Below, one piece after another: positions 55,574 through 63,569 of a stretch of 64,000 nucleotides of DNA (position 1 is the first letter of the stretch; each line of letters starts with the position of its first letter). Source of the stretch: Rufibacter sp. DG15C (GTDB taxonomy: Bacteria; Bacteroidota; Bacteroidia; Cytophagales; Hymenobacteraceae); contig NZ_CP010776.1 of NCBI RefSeq assembly GCF_001577755.1, forward strand, positions 1,736,001 to 1,800,000, given 5' to 3'. A program made the translations under genes and the position numbers. Under the pieces are notes generated by a model, which saw only the letters and a list, made by a program, of their open reading frames with translations, searched no databases and was not told the origin of the DNA.

Positions 55574-57070
55574 ATGAGCATTGCAAAAAAACTGCTAGGG
55601 CAGACCGCGGCGTACGGCTTGAGCAGTATTGTGGGCCGGGCCTTAAACTACCTGTTGGTACCGTTGTACACAGGCATCTTCCTTAGGGAGGAGTACGCCG
55701 TGGTGACCAAGCTCTATGCCATAGTCGCGTTCCTGAACATTGTCTACACCTATGGCATGGAGACCGCCTTTTTCAGGTATGCCAACAAGCCCGGCACAGA
55801 CAGGATTGAGTTATACCAGAAAGTGCAGACGATGGTGCTTACCACCAGCCTCACCTTCACGGCGCTGCTGCTCATTTTCAACACCTCCATTGCCGGCAGC
55901 CTAGGCTATCCAGAACATCCAGAGTACATTGTTTGGCTGGCCATTACCATTGCCGTTGATGCCATTACGGCCATTCCCTTCGCCCGTCTGCGGCTGGAGA
56001 ACAAGGCAGCCAGGTTTGCCATCATCAGGCTGACCAACATCTTCCTGGTTATTGGGGGCAATCTCTTCTTTCTGCTATTCTGCCGGCACGTGTATGAAGG
56101 CAAGTATTTGCCTGAACTGCGACCAATGGTAGAAGCTATCTACAACCCAGACTTAGGCGTAGGCTACATCTTTTTGGTGAACATGGTGGCCAACCTGCTG
56201 TTCATTCCCATGCTCTGGCCACAGTTTAAGGACTTTAAATTCAAGCTGGCGCTAACCGAGATGCAACCCATGTTGGTGTATGCCTTTCCTATTTTAATCA
56301 TGGGCTTGGCCGGGGCAACCAATGAAATGCTTTCCAGAATCATGTTGGATGAGTGGCTTCCTGCAGGCTTTTACCCTGGCACAACCAATGAGCAGGCACT
56401 AGGAGTTTTTGGTGCCAATTACAAGTTGGCCATTATGATGAGCCTCATGATTCAGGCGTTTAGGTATTCTGCGGAGCCTTTCTTTTTCTCACAGGCTGAG
56501 GACAAGAACTCGCCGGCTACGTTTGCCGTGGTCATGCGGTGGTTTGTGATTATCTGTGCCTTGGCTTACTTGGGCATTAGCGCCAATATTGATATTTTCC
56601 AGTATTTCCTGGGCAAGGAATTCCGGACAGGCTTAGAAATTGTGCCGGTGCTGTTACTGGCCTATCTGTTCAACGGCGTGTATTACAACCTCACAGTCTG
56701 GTTCAAGCTCACAGATAAAACCTACTACGGCACCTATATCACCATCTTCGGGGCCATAGTGACGGTGGTGGCCAACTTTCTGCTCATTCCAGTGCTGGGC
56801 TACATGGGCAGCGCCATTGCGGCGTTCCTGTGCTATTTCTTGATGGCCGTGGTGTGTTATGTCATCGGGCAGAAGTACTTTCCGGTGCCGTATCCTTTGA
56901 AAGCCATTTTTGGGTATCTGTTGCTGGCAACGGGCCTTATCTGGCTGGCGCAAGCGTGGGAGCTGGACAACTTCTGGGTTCGGCAGGTCTACCACCTGGC
57001 CTTATGTGCGGTGTTTGTGGCCGTGGTGTGGGTAGTGGAGAAACCAATGCTGCGCACGGTAAATAGATAA
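55574..57070 (+). CDS. Oligosaccharide flippase family protein (Wzx/MATE-like)
   Basis: A 498-residue membrane protein with about 14 helices of the MOP superfamily polysaccharide-transporter type. The start LLGQTAAYGLSSIVGRALNYL and the MATE-like LLVPLYTGIFLREEYAVVTK are typical of Bacteroidota flippases that move lipid-linked glycans across the inner membrane. Its ligand is unknown. dut follows after 19 bp, and a -7 box overlaps the stop. It heads the envelope gene run that continues to 62582. Confidence 0.9.
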   Translation: MSIAKKLLGQTAAYGLSSIVGRALNYLLVPLYTGIFLREEYAVVTKLYAIVAFLNIVYTYGMETAFFRYANKPGTDRIELYQKVQTMVLTTSLTFTALLLIFNTSIAGSLGYPEHPEYIVWLAITIAVDAITAIPFARLRLENKAARFAIIRLTNIFLVIGGNLFFLLFCRHVYEGKYLPELRPMVEAIYNPDLGVGYIFLVNMVANLLFIPMLWPQFKDFKFKLALTEMQPMLVYAFPILIMGLAGATNEMLSRIMLDEWLPAGFYPGTTNEQALGVFGANYKLAIMMSLMIQAFRYSAEPFFFSQAEDKNSPATFAVVMRWFVIICALAYLGISANIDIFQYFLGKEFRTGLEIVPVLLLAYLFNGVYYNLTVWFKLTDKTYYGTYITIFGAIVTVVANFLLIPVLGYMGSAIAAFLCYFLMAVVCYVIGQKYFPVPYPLKAIFGYLLLATGLIWLAQAWELDNFWVRQVYHLALCAVFVAVVWVVEKPMLRTVNR

Positions 57071-57075
57071 ATTTG
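57068..57075 (+). promoter_or_regulatory. -7 element before dut
   Basis: TAAATTTG (TAnnTTTG), overlapping the flippase stop and 14 bp before the dut ATG. It would give an internal promoter with a very short leader. Confidence 0.4.
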
Positions 57076-57089
57076 TATATTAGCTGACT

Positions 57090-57536
57090 ATGAATTCTTC
57101 GCTTTCTGTTAAAGTCATCAATTTAGGCAAGCACCCGTTGCCGCATTACCAAACCGAGCAATCAGCGGGCATGGACTTGCGGGCCAATCTGGAGGCTTCT
57201 ATCACGCTTAAACCGTTGCAACGCGCGCTGGTCTCTACGGGCCTCAGCATTGAACTGCCCGAAGGCTACGAGGCCCAGATTCGTCCCCGCAGCGGGCTGG
57301 CCTTCAAACACGGGATCTCCATTGTGAACACGCCCGGCACCATTGACGCCGATTACCGCGGCGAAATAAAAGTATTACTGGTCAATCTATCTGATACGGA
57401 CTTTGTGGTGGAAGACGGCGAGCGCATTGCCCAGATGGTAGTAGCTAGGCACGAGCGCGTGGTGTGGCAAGCCGCTGAAGAGCTGTCTTCTACTGAAAGA
57501 GGGGCTGGTGGTTACGGCAGCACCGGTACCAAATAA
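57090..57536 (+). CDS. dut: dUTP diphosphatase
   Basis: A 148-residue trimeric dUTPase that hydrolyses dUTP to dUMP and pyrophosphate. The five motifs are visible: AGMDLRANL (1), [11 protein letters not shown] (2), [13 protein letters not shown] (3, with the catalytic Asp and the uracil-binding Tyr), GERIAQMVV (4) and the C-terminal arm [10 protein letters not shown] (5). Its place between flippase and sugar nucleotidyltransferase genes is common in this phylum, as I recall. Confidence 0.96.
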   Translation: MNSSLSVKVINLGKHPLPHYQTEQSAGMDLRANLEASITLKPLQRALVSTGLSIELPEGYEAQIRPRSGLAFKHGISIVNTPGTIDADYRGEIKVLLVNLSDTDFVVEDGERIAQMVVARHERVVWQAAEELSSTERGAGGYGSTGTK

Positions 57537-57541
57537 CTTTA

Positions 57542-57580
57542 CCGTTTTTGGCCTGTTTTCGTAGAAAGAAGTCAAAAACA
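57542..57580. repeat. Dispersed palindrome P
   Basis: CCGTTTTTGGCCTGTTTTCG TAGAAAGAAGTCAAAAACA, imperfect, 5 bp after the dut stop. Confidence 0.75.
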
Positions 57581-57651
57581 AATTTAATACATCCAAAATT
57601 CGGCTTGCCCGTACGTAGGCCATACTTACTCTATTCAAATCACTAGACACT

Positions 57652-58659
57652 ATGAGAATAATAGTACCAATGGCCGGCATGGGCAAACGCATGCGCCCCC
57701 ACACGCTTACTGTTCCTAAACCATTGATTCCTATTGCGGGCAAGCCCATTGTGCAGCGCCTGGTAGAAGATATTGCCAAAGTATGCCAGGAGCCTATTGA
57801 AGAAGTAGCCTTCATCATAGGACACTTCGGTGAAGAGGTTGAGGCCCGTTTAATCAAAATTGCCGAATCTGTGGGCGCTAAAGGTTCTATCCATTACCAG
57901 GAAGAGCCACTGGGTACGGCCCACGCCATCCTATGCGCCCAAAGCGCCTTGAAAGGCAACGTAGTTGTAGCCTTTGCTGACACGCTTTTCAAAGCAGACT
58001 TTACCTTAGATACTTCTGCGGAAGGCACTATCTGGGTGCAAAAAGTAGAAGATCCGCGTCCGTTTGGCGTGGTGAAACTGAACGAGCAAGGCCAGATCAC
58101 GGAGTTTGTGGAGAAACCGCAGGAGTTTGTGTCTGACCTGGCCATCATTGGTATCTATTACTTTAAGGACGGCGAGTACCTGCGCAACGAGTTGCAGTAC
58201 CTGCTGGACAATGACATCAAGGACAAAGGCGAGTACCAGTTGACCAACGCGCTGGAGAACATGAAGAGCAAAGGTTCTGTGTTCATCCCGGGCCCCATCT
58301 CTGAGTGGCTGGACTGCGGTAACAAAGACGCTACCGTGTACACCAACCAGCGCTACTTAGAATACATCAAAGACGAAGAAGGACTAGTGGCCGCCTCCGC
58401 CAAGTTGAACAACACCGTTATCATTCCTCCGGTTTATATTGGAGAAAATGTAGTGCTTAACAATTCAGTGGTAGGTCCGCACGTTTCCATTGGAAATAAC
58501 ACGCAGGTAGACGGTTCTGTACTGAGCAACAGCATAGTGCAGGAGAACAGCAAGATTAAAAGTGCCCTCATTGCAAACTCAATGGTAGGAAACCATGTTG
58601 TCTATGAGAAAGCACCGGCAGATCTTAGCCTAGGCGACTACAACACCCTGCGCGACTAG
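57652..58659 (+). CDS. Sugar-phosphate nucleotidyltransferase with left-handed beta-helix tail
   Basis: A 335-residue protein. Residues 1-235 form a nucleotidyltransferase domain with the nucleotide loop PMAGMGKRMRPHT and PKPLIPIAGKP (the catalytic Lys), plus VVAFADTLF carrying the metal Asp and WLDCGNK near 218. The last ~75 residues are hexapeptide-type strands (VYIGENVVLNNSVVGPHVSI, GNNTQVDGSVLSNSIV) that form a left-handed beta helix. It makes an NDP-sugar, probably GDP- or dTDP-activated, for envelope glycans; the substrate is not resolved. The TPR gene follows after 18 bp. Confidence 0.92.
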   Translation: MRIIVPMAGMGKRMRPHTLTVPKPLIPIAGKPIVQRLVEDIAKVCQEPIEEVAFIIGHFGEEVEARLIKIAESVGAKGSIHYQEEPLGTAHAILCAQSALKGNVVVAFADTLFKADFTLDTSAEGTIWVQKVEDPRPFGVVKLNEQGQITEFVEKPQEFVSDLAIIGIYYFKDGEYLRNELQYLLDNDIKDKGEYQLTNALENMKSKGSVFIPGPISEWLDCGNKDATVYTNQRYLEYIKDEEGLVAASAKLNNTVIIPPVYIGENVVLNNSVVGPHVSIGNNTQVDGSVLSNSIVQENSKIKSALIANSMVGNHVVYEKAPADLSLGDYNTLRD

Positions 58660-58677
58660 AGAAGCACACCACCATAT

Positions 58678-60438
58678 ATGTTGAAAAGAGGACTCACGAT
58701 AGTGGCCGCTCTGTGCGGGTTGGTAGTTACAGCAGAGCCGGGCTATGCCCAGTCTGACCGTAAAAAGCAGAAGGAGGGAGCCGTAGAGGCTGCTGCCCAG
58801 GTTGCGTTGCCAGCCTTAAGCACTCAGGAGGCCCAACTAAGTGAGTCCTATTTTCTAGAAGGCATGAAGTTCTTCCTGTTGGAGGAATATGCCAAAGCCC
58901 TGGACCGGTTTCAACGGGCCTACGCCATTAGTCCGTCCAATGCCGCCGTCAACTACAAGATAGCCGAGACCAGTTTGCTGCTGGGCAGCGCGCGCGGAGC
59001 TTTGCCGTTTGCCAAGGCGGCGTTAGAACTGGAACCTTCCAATCCTTATTACCATCTGCTACTGGGTCAAATCTATACCAACCAACAGCAGGTAGAGGAA
59101 GCCATCAAGGTCTTCGCGCGGCTCACCCAAGAGCTGCCTAACACCGAGCAGTATCTCTTCAACCTCACCGACTTGTACCTGGCCAAAGGGCGTTTAGATG
59201 ACGCCTTGAAGACCTTGGCGCAGATAGAGGTGAAGTACGGATACATAGAAGAAGTCTCTTTCAAGAAGCAGCAGATTTACCTCAAGCAGAACAACCTGGC
59301 GCAGGCCCTGAAAGAAGGCGAGAACCTGATTATAGCCAACCCAGAGGAAGTACGCTATGTGCTGGCCCAGGCCGAAATGCTGGCTGCCAACAAACGCCTA
59401 CCCGAAGCCACCGCCATGGCCGAACGCGCCTTGAAAGTGGCCCCAGACAACGCCTATGGCCGTCTCATGCTGGCAGACCTCTTGCGTCAACAGGGGAAAG
59501 TGGCAGAAGGCGAAATACAACTGGAAATGGCCTTCGGGAATGCCGGTCTGGACATTGACACCAAGGTGAAGATTCTGGTGGACTACATCAGGCGACTGCC
59601 CGATGAGAAGGTGGCTGTGCAAGCCATGAAACTGGCCGAGCTCACCACCAAAGCACACCCGCGCGAGGCCAAGGCCTTTGCCGTGGCCGGAGACATATAC
59701 GCCAACTCAGACCGCAAACAGGCTGCCCGTGATAACTACTTGAAAGCCGTAAAGCTGGACCCGGGGCACTACAAGATCTGGCAACAGATTGTCTTACTAG
59801 ACGGCGAGATGAACCAAACCGACTCGCTAATCCTCCATTCTGAACAGGCGCTGGAGTTCTTCCCCAACCAAGCCATGTTCTGGTTCTATAACGGCACTGC
59901 ACACCTTATCAACAAGAACTATCCCAAGGCCTCTAAGGCATTGGAGTACGGTAGAAGGCTTTCTGCGGGCAACCCAGAATTGTTGATGCAATTTAACATG
60001 CAGCTAGGCGATGCCTATCATGCCATGGAGCAGTATGAGCTTTCTGACCAGGCCTATGAGACGGTGCTGGCCATGGACCCGAACAATCCGCACGCCTTAA
60101 ACAACTACAGCTACTTTTTGTCCGTGCGCGGGCAGAATCTGGCCAAGGCTAAAATAATGGCCAATATCTTGGTATCTAATCATCCTGACAATGCCACGTA
60201 CCTAGACACCTACGCGTGGGTGCTCTACAAACTGAAAGATTTTCAGGAAGCCAAACGCCTTTTAGAAAAGGCCGTATCCCTGTCTTCTGATGCCACCATC
60301 ATTGAACACTTCGGTGATGTGCTTTACCAATTGGGGCAGCGTGAATTAGCGCTCAAGCAGTGGGTAAAGGCCAACCAGGTGGGCGGTGCCTCGCAGGTCA
60401 TCAGTAAGAAGATTAAAGACAAAAAACTCTATGAATAA
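58678..60438 (+). CDS. Secreted tetratricopeptide repeat protein
   Basis: A 586-residue periplasmic protein with a signal peptide (IVAALCGLVVTAEPGYAQ) and TPR motifs along the whole chain. Clear ones include EYAKALDRFQRAYAISPSNA, GSARGALPFAKAALELEPSN, QVEEAIKVFARLTQELPNTE and, near the C-terminus, YETVLAMDPNNPHALNNYSY and NATYLDTYAWVLYKLKDFQE. Such scaffolds act in envelope assembly. It lies in a run with DUF4292 and EnvC-like genes; its stop overlaps the next start (ATGAATAA). Confidence 0.9.
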   Translation: MLKRGLTIVAALCGLVVTAEPGYAQSDRKKQKEGAVEAAAQVALPALSTQEAQLSESYFLEGMKFFLLEEYAKALDRFQRAYAISPSNAAVNYKIAETSLLLGSARGALPFAKAALELEPSNPYYHLLLGQIYTNQQQVEEAIKVFARLTQELPNTEQYLFNLTDLYLAKGRLDDALKTLAQIEVKYGYIEEVSFKKQQIYLKQNNLAQALKEGENLIIANPEEVRYVLAQAEMLAANKRLPEATAMAERALKVAPDNAYGRLMLADLLRQQGKVAEGEIQLEMAFGNAGLDIDTKVKILVDYIRRLPDEKVAVQAMKLAELTTKAHPREAKAFAVAGDIYANSDRKQAARDNYLKAVKLDPGHYKIWQQIVLLDGEMNQTDSLILHSEQALEFFPNQAMFWFYNGTAHLINKNYPKASKALEYGRRLSAGNPELLMQFNMQLGDAYHAMEQYELSDQAYETVLAMDPNNPHALNNYSYFLSVRGQNLAKAKIMANILVSNHPDNATYLDTYAWVLYKLKDFQEAKRLLEKAVSLSSDATIIEHFGDVLYQLGQRELALKQWVKANQVGGASQVISKKIKDKKLYE

Positions 60439-61189
60439 CAAGTTCCTGACGCTTTGGGCTGTTTCTCTCTTTTTATTTGCCAGCTGTAAGAAAGACATTG
60501 TCCCAGAAGCCTCCACTGGCGCCGGACCAGAGACCATCAACAAGGTCAACGTGGTCAATACGGATTACAACTACCTGTCTGCCAAAGGAAATGTGCAGCT
60601 AGAAAGCCAGAACCTGAGCGCCAACGTGACCATGCGCTTAAAGAAGGACGAAGTTATCTGGGCTTCTGTGTCTAAGCTGGGCATTGAAGCAGTGCGCTTG
60701 AAAGTGACGCCAGACTCTGTCTTCATGGTCAATCGTTTAAAGCAGGAATACTTTGCCGGAACCTATGCGCTCTTGCAGGAGAAGTACAAGATTGACGTGA
60801 ACTTCAAGGAGTTGCAGGACATGCTGGTGGGTAATTTTGTGGCCGGAGATCCTGCCAAGGAGAAATACATGGACATGGGCCCCGTGCAGCACGTGCGCCA
60901 ATTGCGCAACAACCTGCAGGTAGACCAGTTTGTGGACACTACTCGCTACAAGCTCAAAAGAGTAGAGGTGCGCAACCTCAACAACAAAGACTTGATGACC
61001 ATGGACTATCAGGAATTTGACAACGTGAACGGCAAACCATTCCCTATGGCTTTGCTCTTAACCATCCAGCAACCAGAGGGAAATACAGCCAAAACAACCG
61101 TAGTCGCGGTCAAGCACAAACAGGTTTCAGTATCGGAAACTTCCTTGGATTTTCCTTTTTCTGTACCTTCGGACTATGAACGCAAATAG
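60431..61189 (+). CDS. DUF4292 domain-containing lipoprotein
   Basis: A 252-residue lipoprotein (MNNKFLTLWAVSLFLFASC, Cys19). The DUF4292 region reads YLSAKGNVQLESQNLSANVT, IWASVSKLGIEAVRLKVTPD and VFMVNRLKQEYFAG, a LolA/LolB-like half-barrel pattern that suggests lipoprotein or lipid handling; that role is inference. The ATG at 60431 overlaps the TPR stop by 8 bp, and the 3' end overlaps the EnvC-like gene by 14 bp, so translation is coupled. The longer frame upstream (60386) is not needed. Confidence 0.9.
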   Translation: MNNKFLTLWAVSLFLFASCKKDIVPEASTGAGPETINKVNVVNTDYNYLSAKGNVQLESQNLSANVTMRLKKDEVIWASVSKLGIEAVRLKVTPDSVFMVNRLKQEYFAGTYALLQEKYKIDVNFKELQDMLVGNFVAGDPAKEKYMDMGPVQHVRQLRNNLQVDQFVDTTRYKLKRVEVRNLNNKDLMTMDYQEFDNVNGKPFPMALLLTIQQPEGNTAKTTVVAVKHKQVSVSETSLDFPFSVPSDYERK

Positions 61190-62582
61190 GCTGGGGGTTT
61201 TCTTTCTTTTTTTCTTTCTTTTTATGGTTGGTTCTGTGGGGGTAGACGCCCAACAGAGACAAACCACGCGTACCAAAACCACCACCAGAAAAGCCCCAGT
61301 TAGGAAAACAACCTCCAAAAAGGCTCCTGCCAAGACACCCGTTAAAAGCAAAGCCCAGCTAGAGCGCGAAAAGCGGGAGAACCTGCGCCGCATCCAGGAG
61401 GCCAACCGCATTCTGGAGCAGACCGCCCAAAAGAAGCAGGCCTCCCTGGGCCAGCTGAACGTGATCAAAGAGAAAATCACGGTGCAGAAGGGCATGATCC
61501 GGAACATCTCTTCTGAGATCAACTACCTTGACAAAGACCTGAGCGCCACCGAGGAAAAAGTAGGCGAGACCCAGATGAATTTGGCGCGCCTGAAGGAAGA
61601 GTATGCCCAATTGATTTATGCGGCCTCCAAGTCCTCTAACAGCTACAATAAGCTCATGTTCCTGTTCGCCTCCAAGTCCTTTAACCAGATGATGCGGCGC
61701 ATGAGCTACCTGCGCCAATACACCGAAGCCCGTAAAAAGCAGGCCGCCGCCATTGAGCGCACCCAGCAGAACCTCAGCCAGCACCTTACCACGCTTACCA
61801 CCCAGAAGCAACGAAAAAAGAGCCTCTTGACCGTGCAGCTGCAGGAAAACAAGAACCTGTTGTCCATGCGTGATGAGCAGGACCAAGTGGTGCAGCAATT
61901 GAGCTTGCAAGAACAATCTTTGAAGCAGGAGGTAGAAAAAAGACAAGAGGCCGTCCGCAAACTGGACAGGTTGATTGAAAACTTGGTGCGCGAAGAGATT
62001 GCCAGAGCCGCCCGCGCCGCCGAGGCCGCCGCCAGAGCCAAAGCTGCTCGTGAAGCCGCCGCTGCCGCCAAAGCGGGTAAGCCAGTACCTGCAGCCTCAG
62101 ACAATGATGAACCTGCCGCCCCGCGTAGTAGTAACAAAGTAGCCCTTACCCCGGAAGGCGAATTAGTGTCTTCAAACTTCGCCGGCAACAAAGGGAAGTT
62201 TGCCTGGCCAGTGGAGCGTGGGTTTATTTCGCAGCGCTTCGGGCGTCATGCCCACCCGGTTTTGAAAGGCGTGGTGATAGAAAACCGCGGACTGGATATT
62301 CAGACGGGGGCCAATGAGAAAGTGCGCACCATCTTTGGCGGCAAAGTCTTGGCGGTACAGACCATCCCGGGCATGAACAACATCGTCATGATTCAGCACG
62401 GCGAGTATTTCACGGTCTATGCTAAACTGCGCAGCGTGAACGTCTCTGAAGGCCAGCAACTAAGTGCTAAAGATGTGATTGGCACCGTGTACACAGACCA
62501 GGAAGGCACCTCAGAACTGCAGTTCCAAATCTGGAAGAACCAAACCAACCTCAATCCAGAAGGCTGGTTGCTACGGAAGTAA
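61176..62582 (+). CDS. EnvC/NlpD-like murein hydrolase activator, degenerate M23 domain
   Basis: A 468-residue periplasmic protein with a signal peptide (FFLFFFLFMVGSVGVDAQ), a basic Lys/Thr linker, a long coiled coil (about 55-275, e.g. RRIQEANRILEQTAQKKQ) and an Ala-rich stretch, then a LytM/M23 domain (about 345-468). The catalytic ligands are lost: HxxxD reads ENRGLDI, with Asn where His is expected, and the HxH strand reads ELQFQIW. This matches EnvC-type activators that switch on amidases and do not cut murein. Final gene of the envelope run; its ATG lies inside the DUF4292 gene. Confidence 0.9.
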   Translation: MNANRLGVFFLFFFLFMVGSVGVDAQQRQTTRTKTTTRKAPVRKTTSKKAPAKTPVKSKAQLEREKRENLRRIQEANRILEQTAQKKQASLGQLNVIKEKITVQKGMIRNISSEINYLDKDLSATEEKVGETQMNLARLKEEYAQLIYAASKSSNSYNKLMFLFASKSFNQMMRRMSYLRQYTEARKKQAAAIERTQQNLSQHLTTLTTQKQRKKSLLTVQLQENKNLLSMRDEQDQVVQQLSLQEQSLKQEVEKRQEAVRKLDRLIENLVREEIARAARAAEAAARAKAAREAAAAAKAGKPVPAASDNDEPAAPRSSNKVALTPEGELVSSNFAGNKGKFAWPVERGFISQRFGRHAHPVLKGVVIENRGLDIQTGANEKVRTIFGGKVLAVQTIPGMNNIVMIQHGEYFTVYAKLRSVNVSEGQQLSAKDVIGTVYTDQEGTSELQFQIWKNQTNLNPEGWLLRK

Positions 62583-62593
62583 TTCATCTTCCT

Positions 62594-62742
62594 TTGTCAT
62601 CCTGAAAGGACCTTGTGGGCCAGCTGTAAGGACGTTGCCTAAGTGCAGATGAATAGTTTTATTCGGGATGTTAATATAGAGTTCAACTGCTTAGTTAAAG
62701 CCTGTCTAGTTCGATCATAAGGTCCTTTCAGGATGACAAAAG
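62594..62742. repeat. Foldback repeat family C
   Basis: Arms TTGTCATCCTGAAAGGACC+TTGTGGGC (62594-62620) and CTAGTTCGATCATAAGG+TCCTTTCAGGATGACAAAAG (62706-62742), about 85 bp apart. It follows the EnvC-like gene and occupies the 337-bp gap together with the terminator and palindrome below. Confidence 0.8.
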
Positions 62743-62772
62743 TGAGAGGATTCGCTAGTAGAGTCTAAATAC

Positions 62773-62813
62773 AAAAGAGAAGGCCGATGCTATTGTAGCA
62801 TCGGTTCTCTTTT
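62773..62813. terminator. Terminator between the envelope operon and the orphan gene
   Basis: AAAAGAGAaGGCCGATGCTA with loop TTG and TAGCATCGGTTCTCTTTT: a near-perfect hairpin with A and T flanks, usable from both sides. Confidence 0.85.
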
Positions 62814-62821
62814 GACAATAT

Positions 62822-62865
62822 TGCCGTTTTTGGCCTCTTTTCTGAAAAACAAGCCAAAAACGGCA
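62822..62865. repeat. Dispersed palindrome P
   Basis: TGCCGTTTTTGGCCTCTTTTC / GAAAAACAAGCCAAAAACGGCA, 54 bp from the 3' end of the orphan gene. Confidence 0.85.
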
Positions 62866-62919
62866 GCTTTGGTATCTGAAAGTATTATTGAAGTATCGTT
62901 AGAAGAAGTTTCTCTTCAT

Positions 62920-63549
62920 CTAGCTAATCCATGTTGTTCTGCACCAATCAGTGACATTTCCATCTTTATTAAGGAGAATATAATAAGATAGTCCTGCTGG
63001 GTCGTGAGTCGCATGGGTGTTAATGTACACCAGATAGAGTTCGTCAAACTCTATTGCGTTATAAACAGTGATGTAGTGGGCAGAGCCAAAAAGGTCATAT
63101 CTCCATTTTCTCCAGTAATGGTTGATTTTTCCATATCTGATTTTCCTGTTCTTTCCCTTAGAGACTTTTGTAAACACTTTAGGTACAGTTAACTTTGAAT
63201 TCGAGTAGTCGAAGGTGGTGTCAATTAAATGGTTTTGCAGTTGCTTCTCAAGTGATGATATTTTCTTTACCCAGTTGATTCCGCTTGTCTGCACACCGGC
63301 TCTTTCTTTATTCTTATTCTCGCTTATCTTACAAAAAGATAGCATCCAGAGCGTGCTTTTAGATGATTCTATATCATGAAAACCAAGTATCACTTTGCCG
63401 TCGTATCGAAAGCTACTTACTTTCCTTTCTTTAGGTAAAATATCAGTCCCAAGGAAGTTGACTGCGCTCTGCTCAATACTCAAATCCTTTTTCTGTGAAT
63501 AAGCATCAAAGCAACTCAAGTAGAGAAACAGTAGTAGTATCTTTTTCAA
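62920..63549 (-). CDS. Uncharacterised secreted protein, AT-rich
   Basis: A 209-residue protein with a signal peptide (MKKILLLFLYLSCFDAYSQ, TTG start). The mature part is basic and aromatic (INHYWRKWRYDLFGSAHYIT, LYLVYINTHATHDPAGLSYY) and ends with a Cys/Trp tail. I do not recognise a domain. Base composition is markedly more AT-rich than the envelope genes, which suggests recent acquisition. It is transcribed in the same direction as the RsmI-like gene, 20 bp after it, and could be cotranscribed. Confidence 0.7.
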   Translation of the reverse strand: MKKILLLFLYLSCFDAYSQKKDLSIEQSAVNFLGTDILPKERKVSSFRYDGKVILGFHDIESSKSTLWMLSFCKISENKNKERAGVQTSGINWVKKISSLEKQLQNHLIDTTFDYSNSKLTVPKVFTKVSKGKNRKIRYGKINHYWRKWRYDLFGSAHYITVYNAIEFDELYLVYINTHATHDPAGLSYYILLNKDGNVTDWCRTTWIS

Positions 63550-63569
63550 CCTTTATTATTAATGTTAAC

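Noticed and set aside
964-62865. Treating all palindrome P copies as Rho-independent terminators
   Set aside because: The stems end in A/T pairs without a following T run. Copies occur upstream of genes, within an operon gap and inside a coding sequence, and separate GC-rich terminators lie beside several of them.
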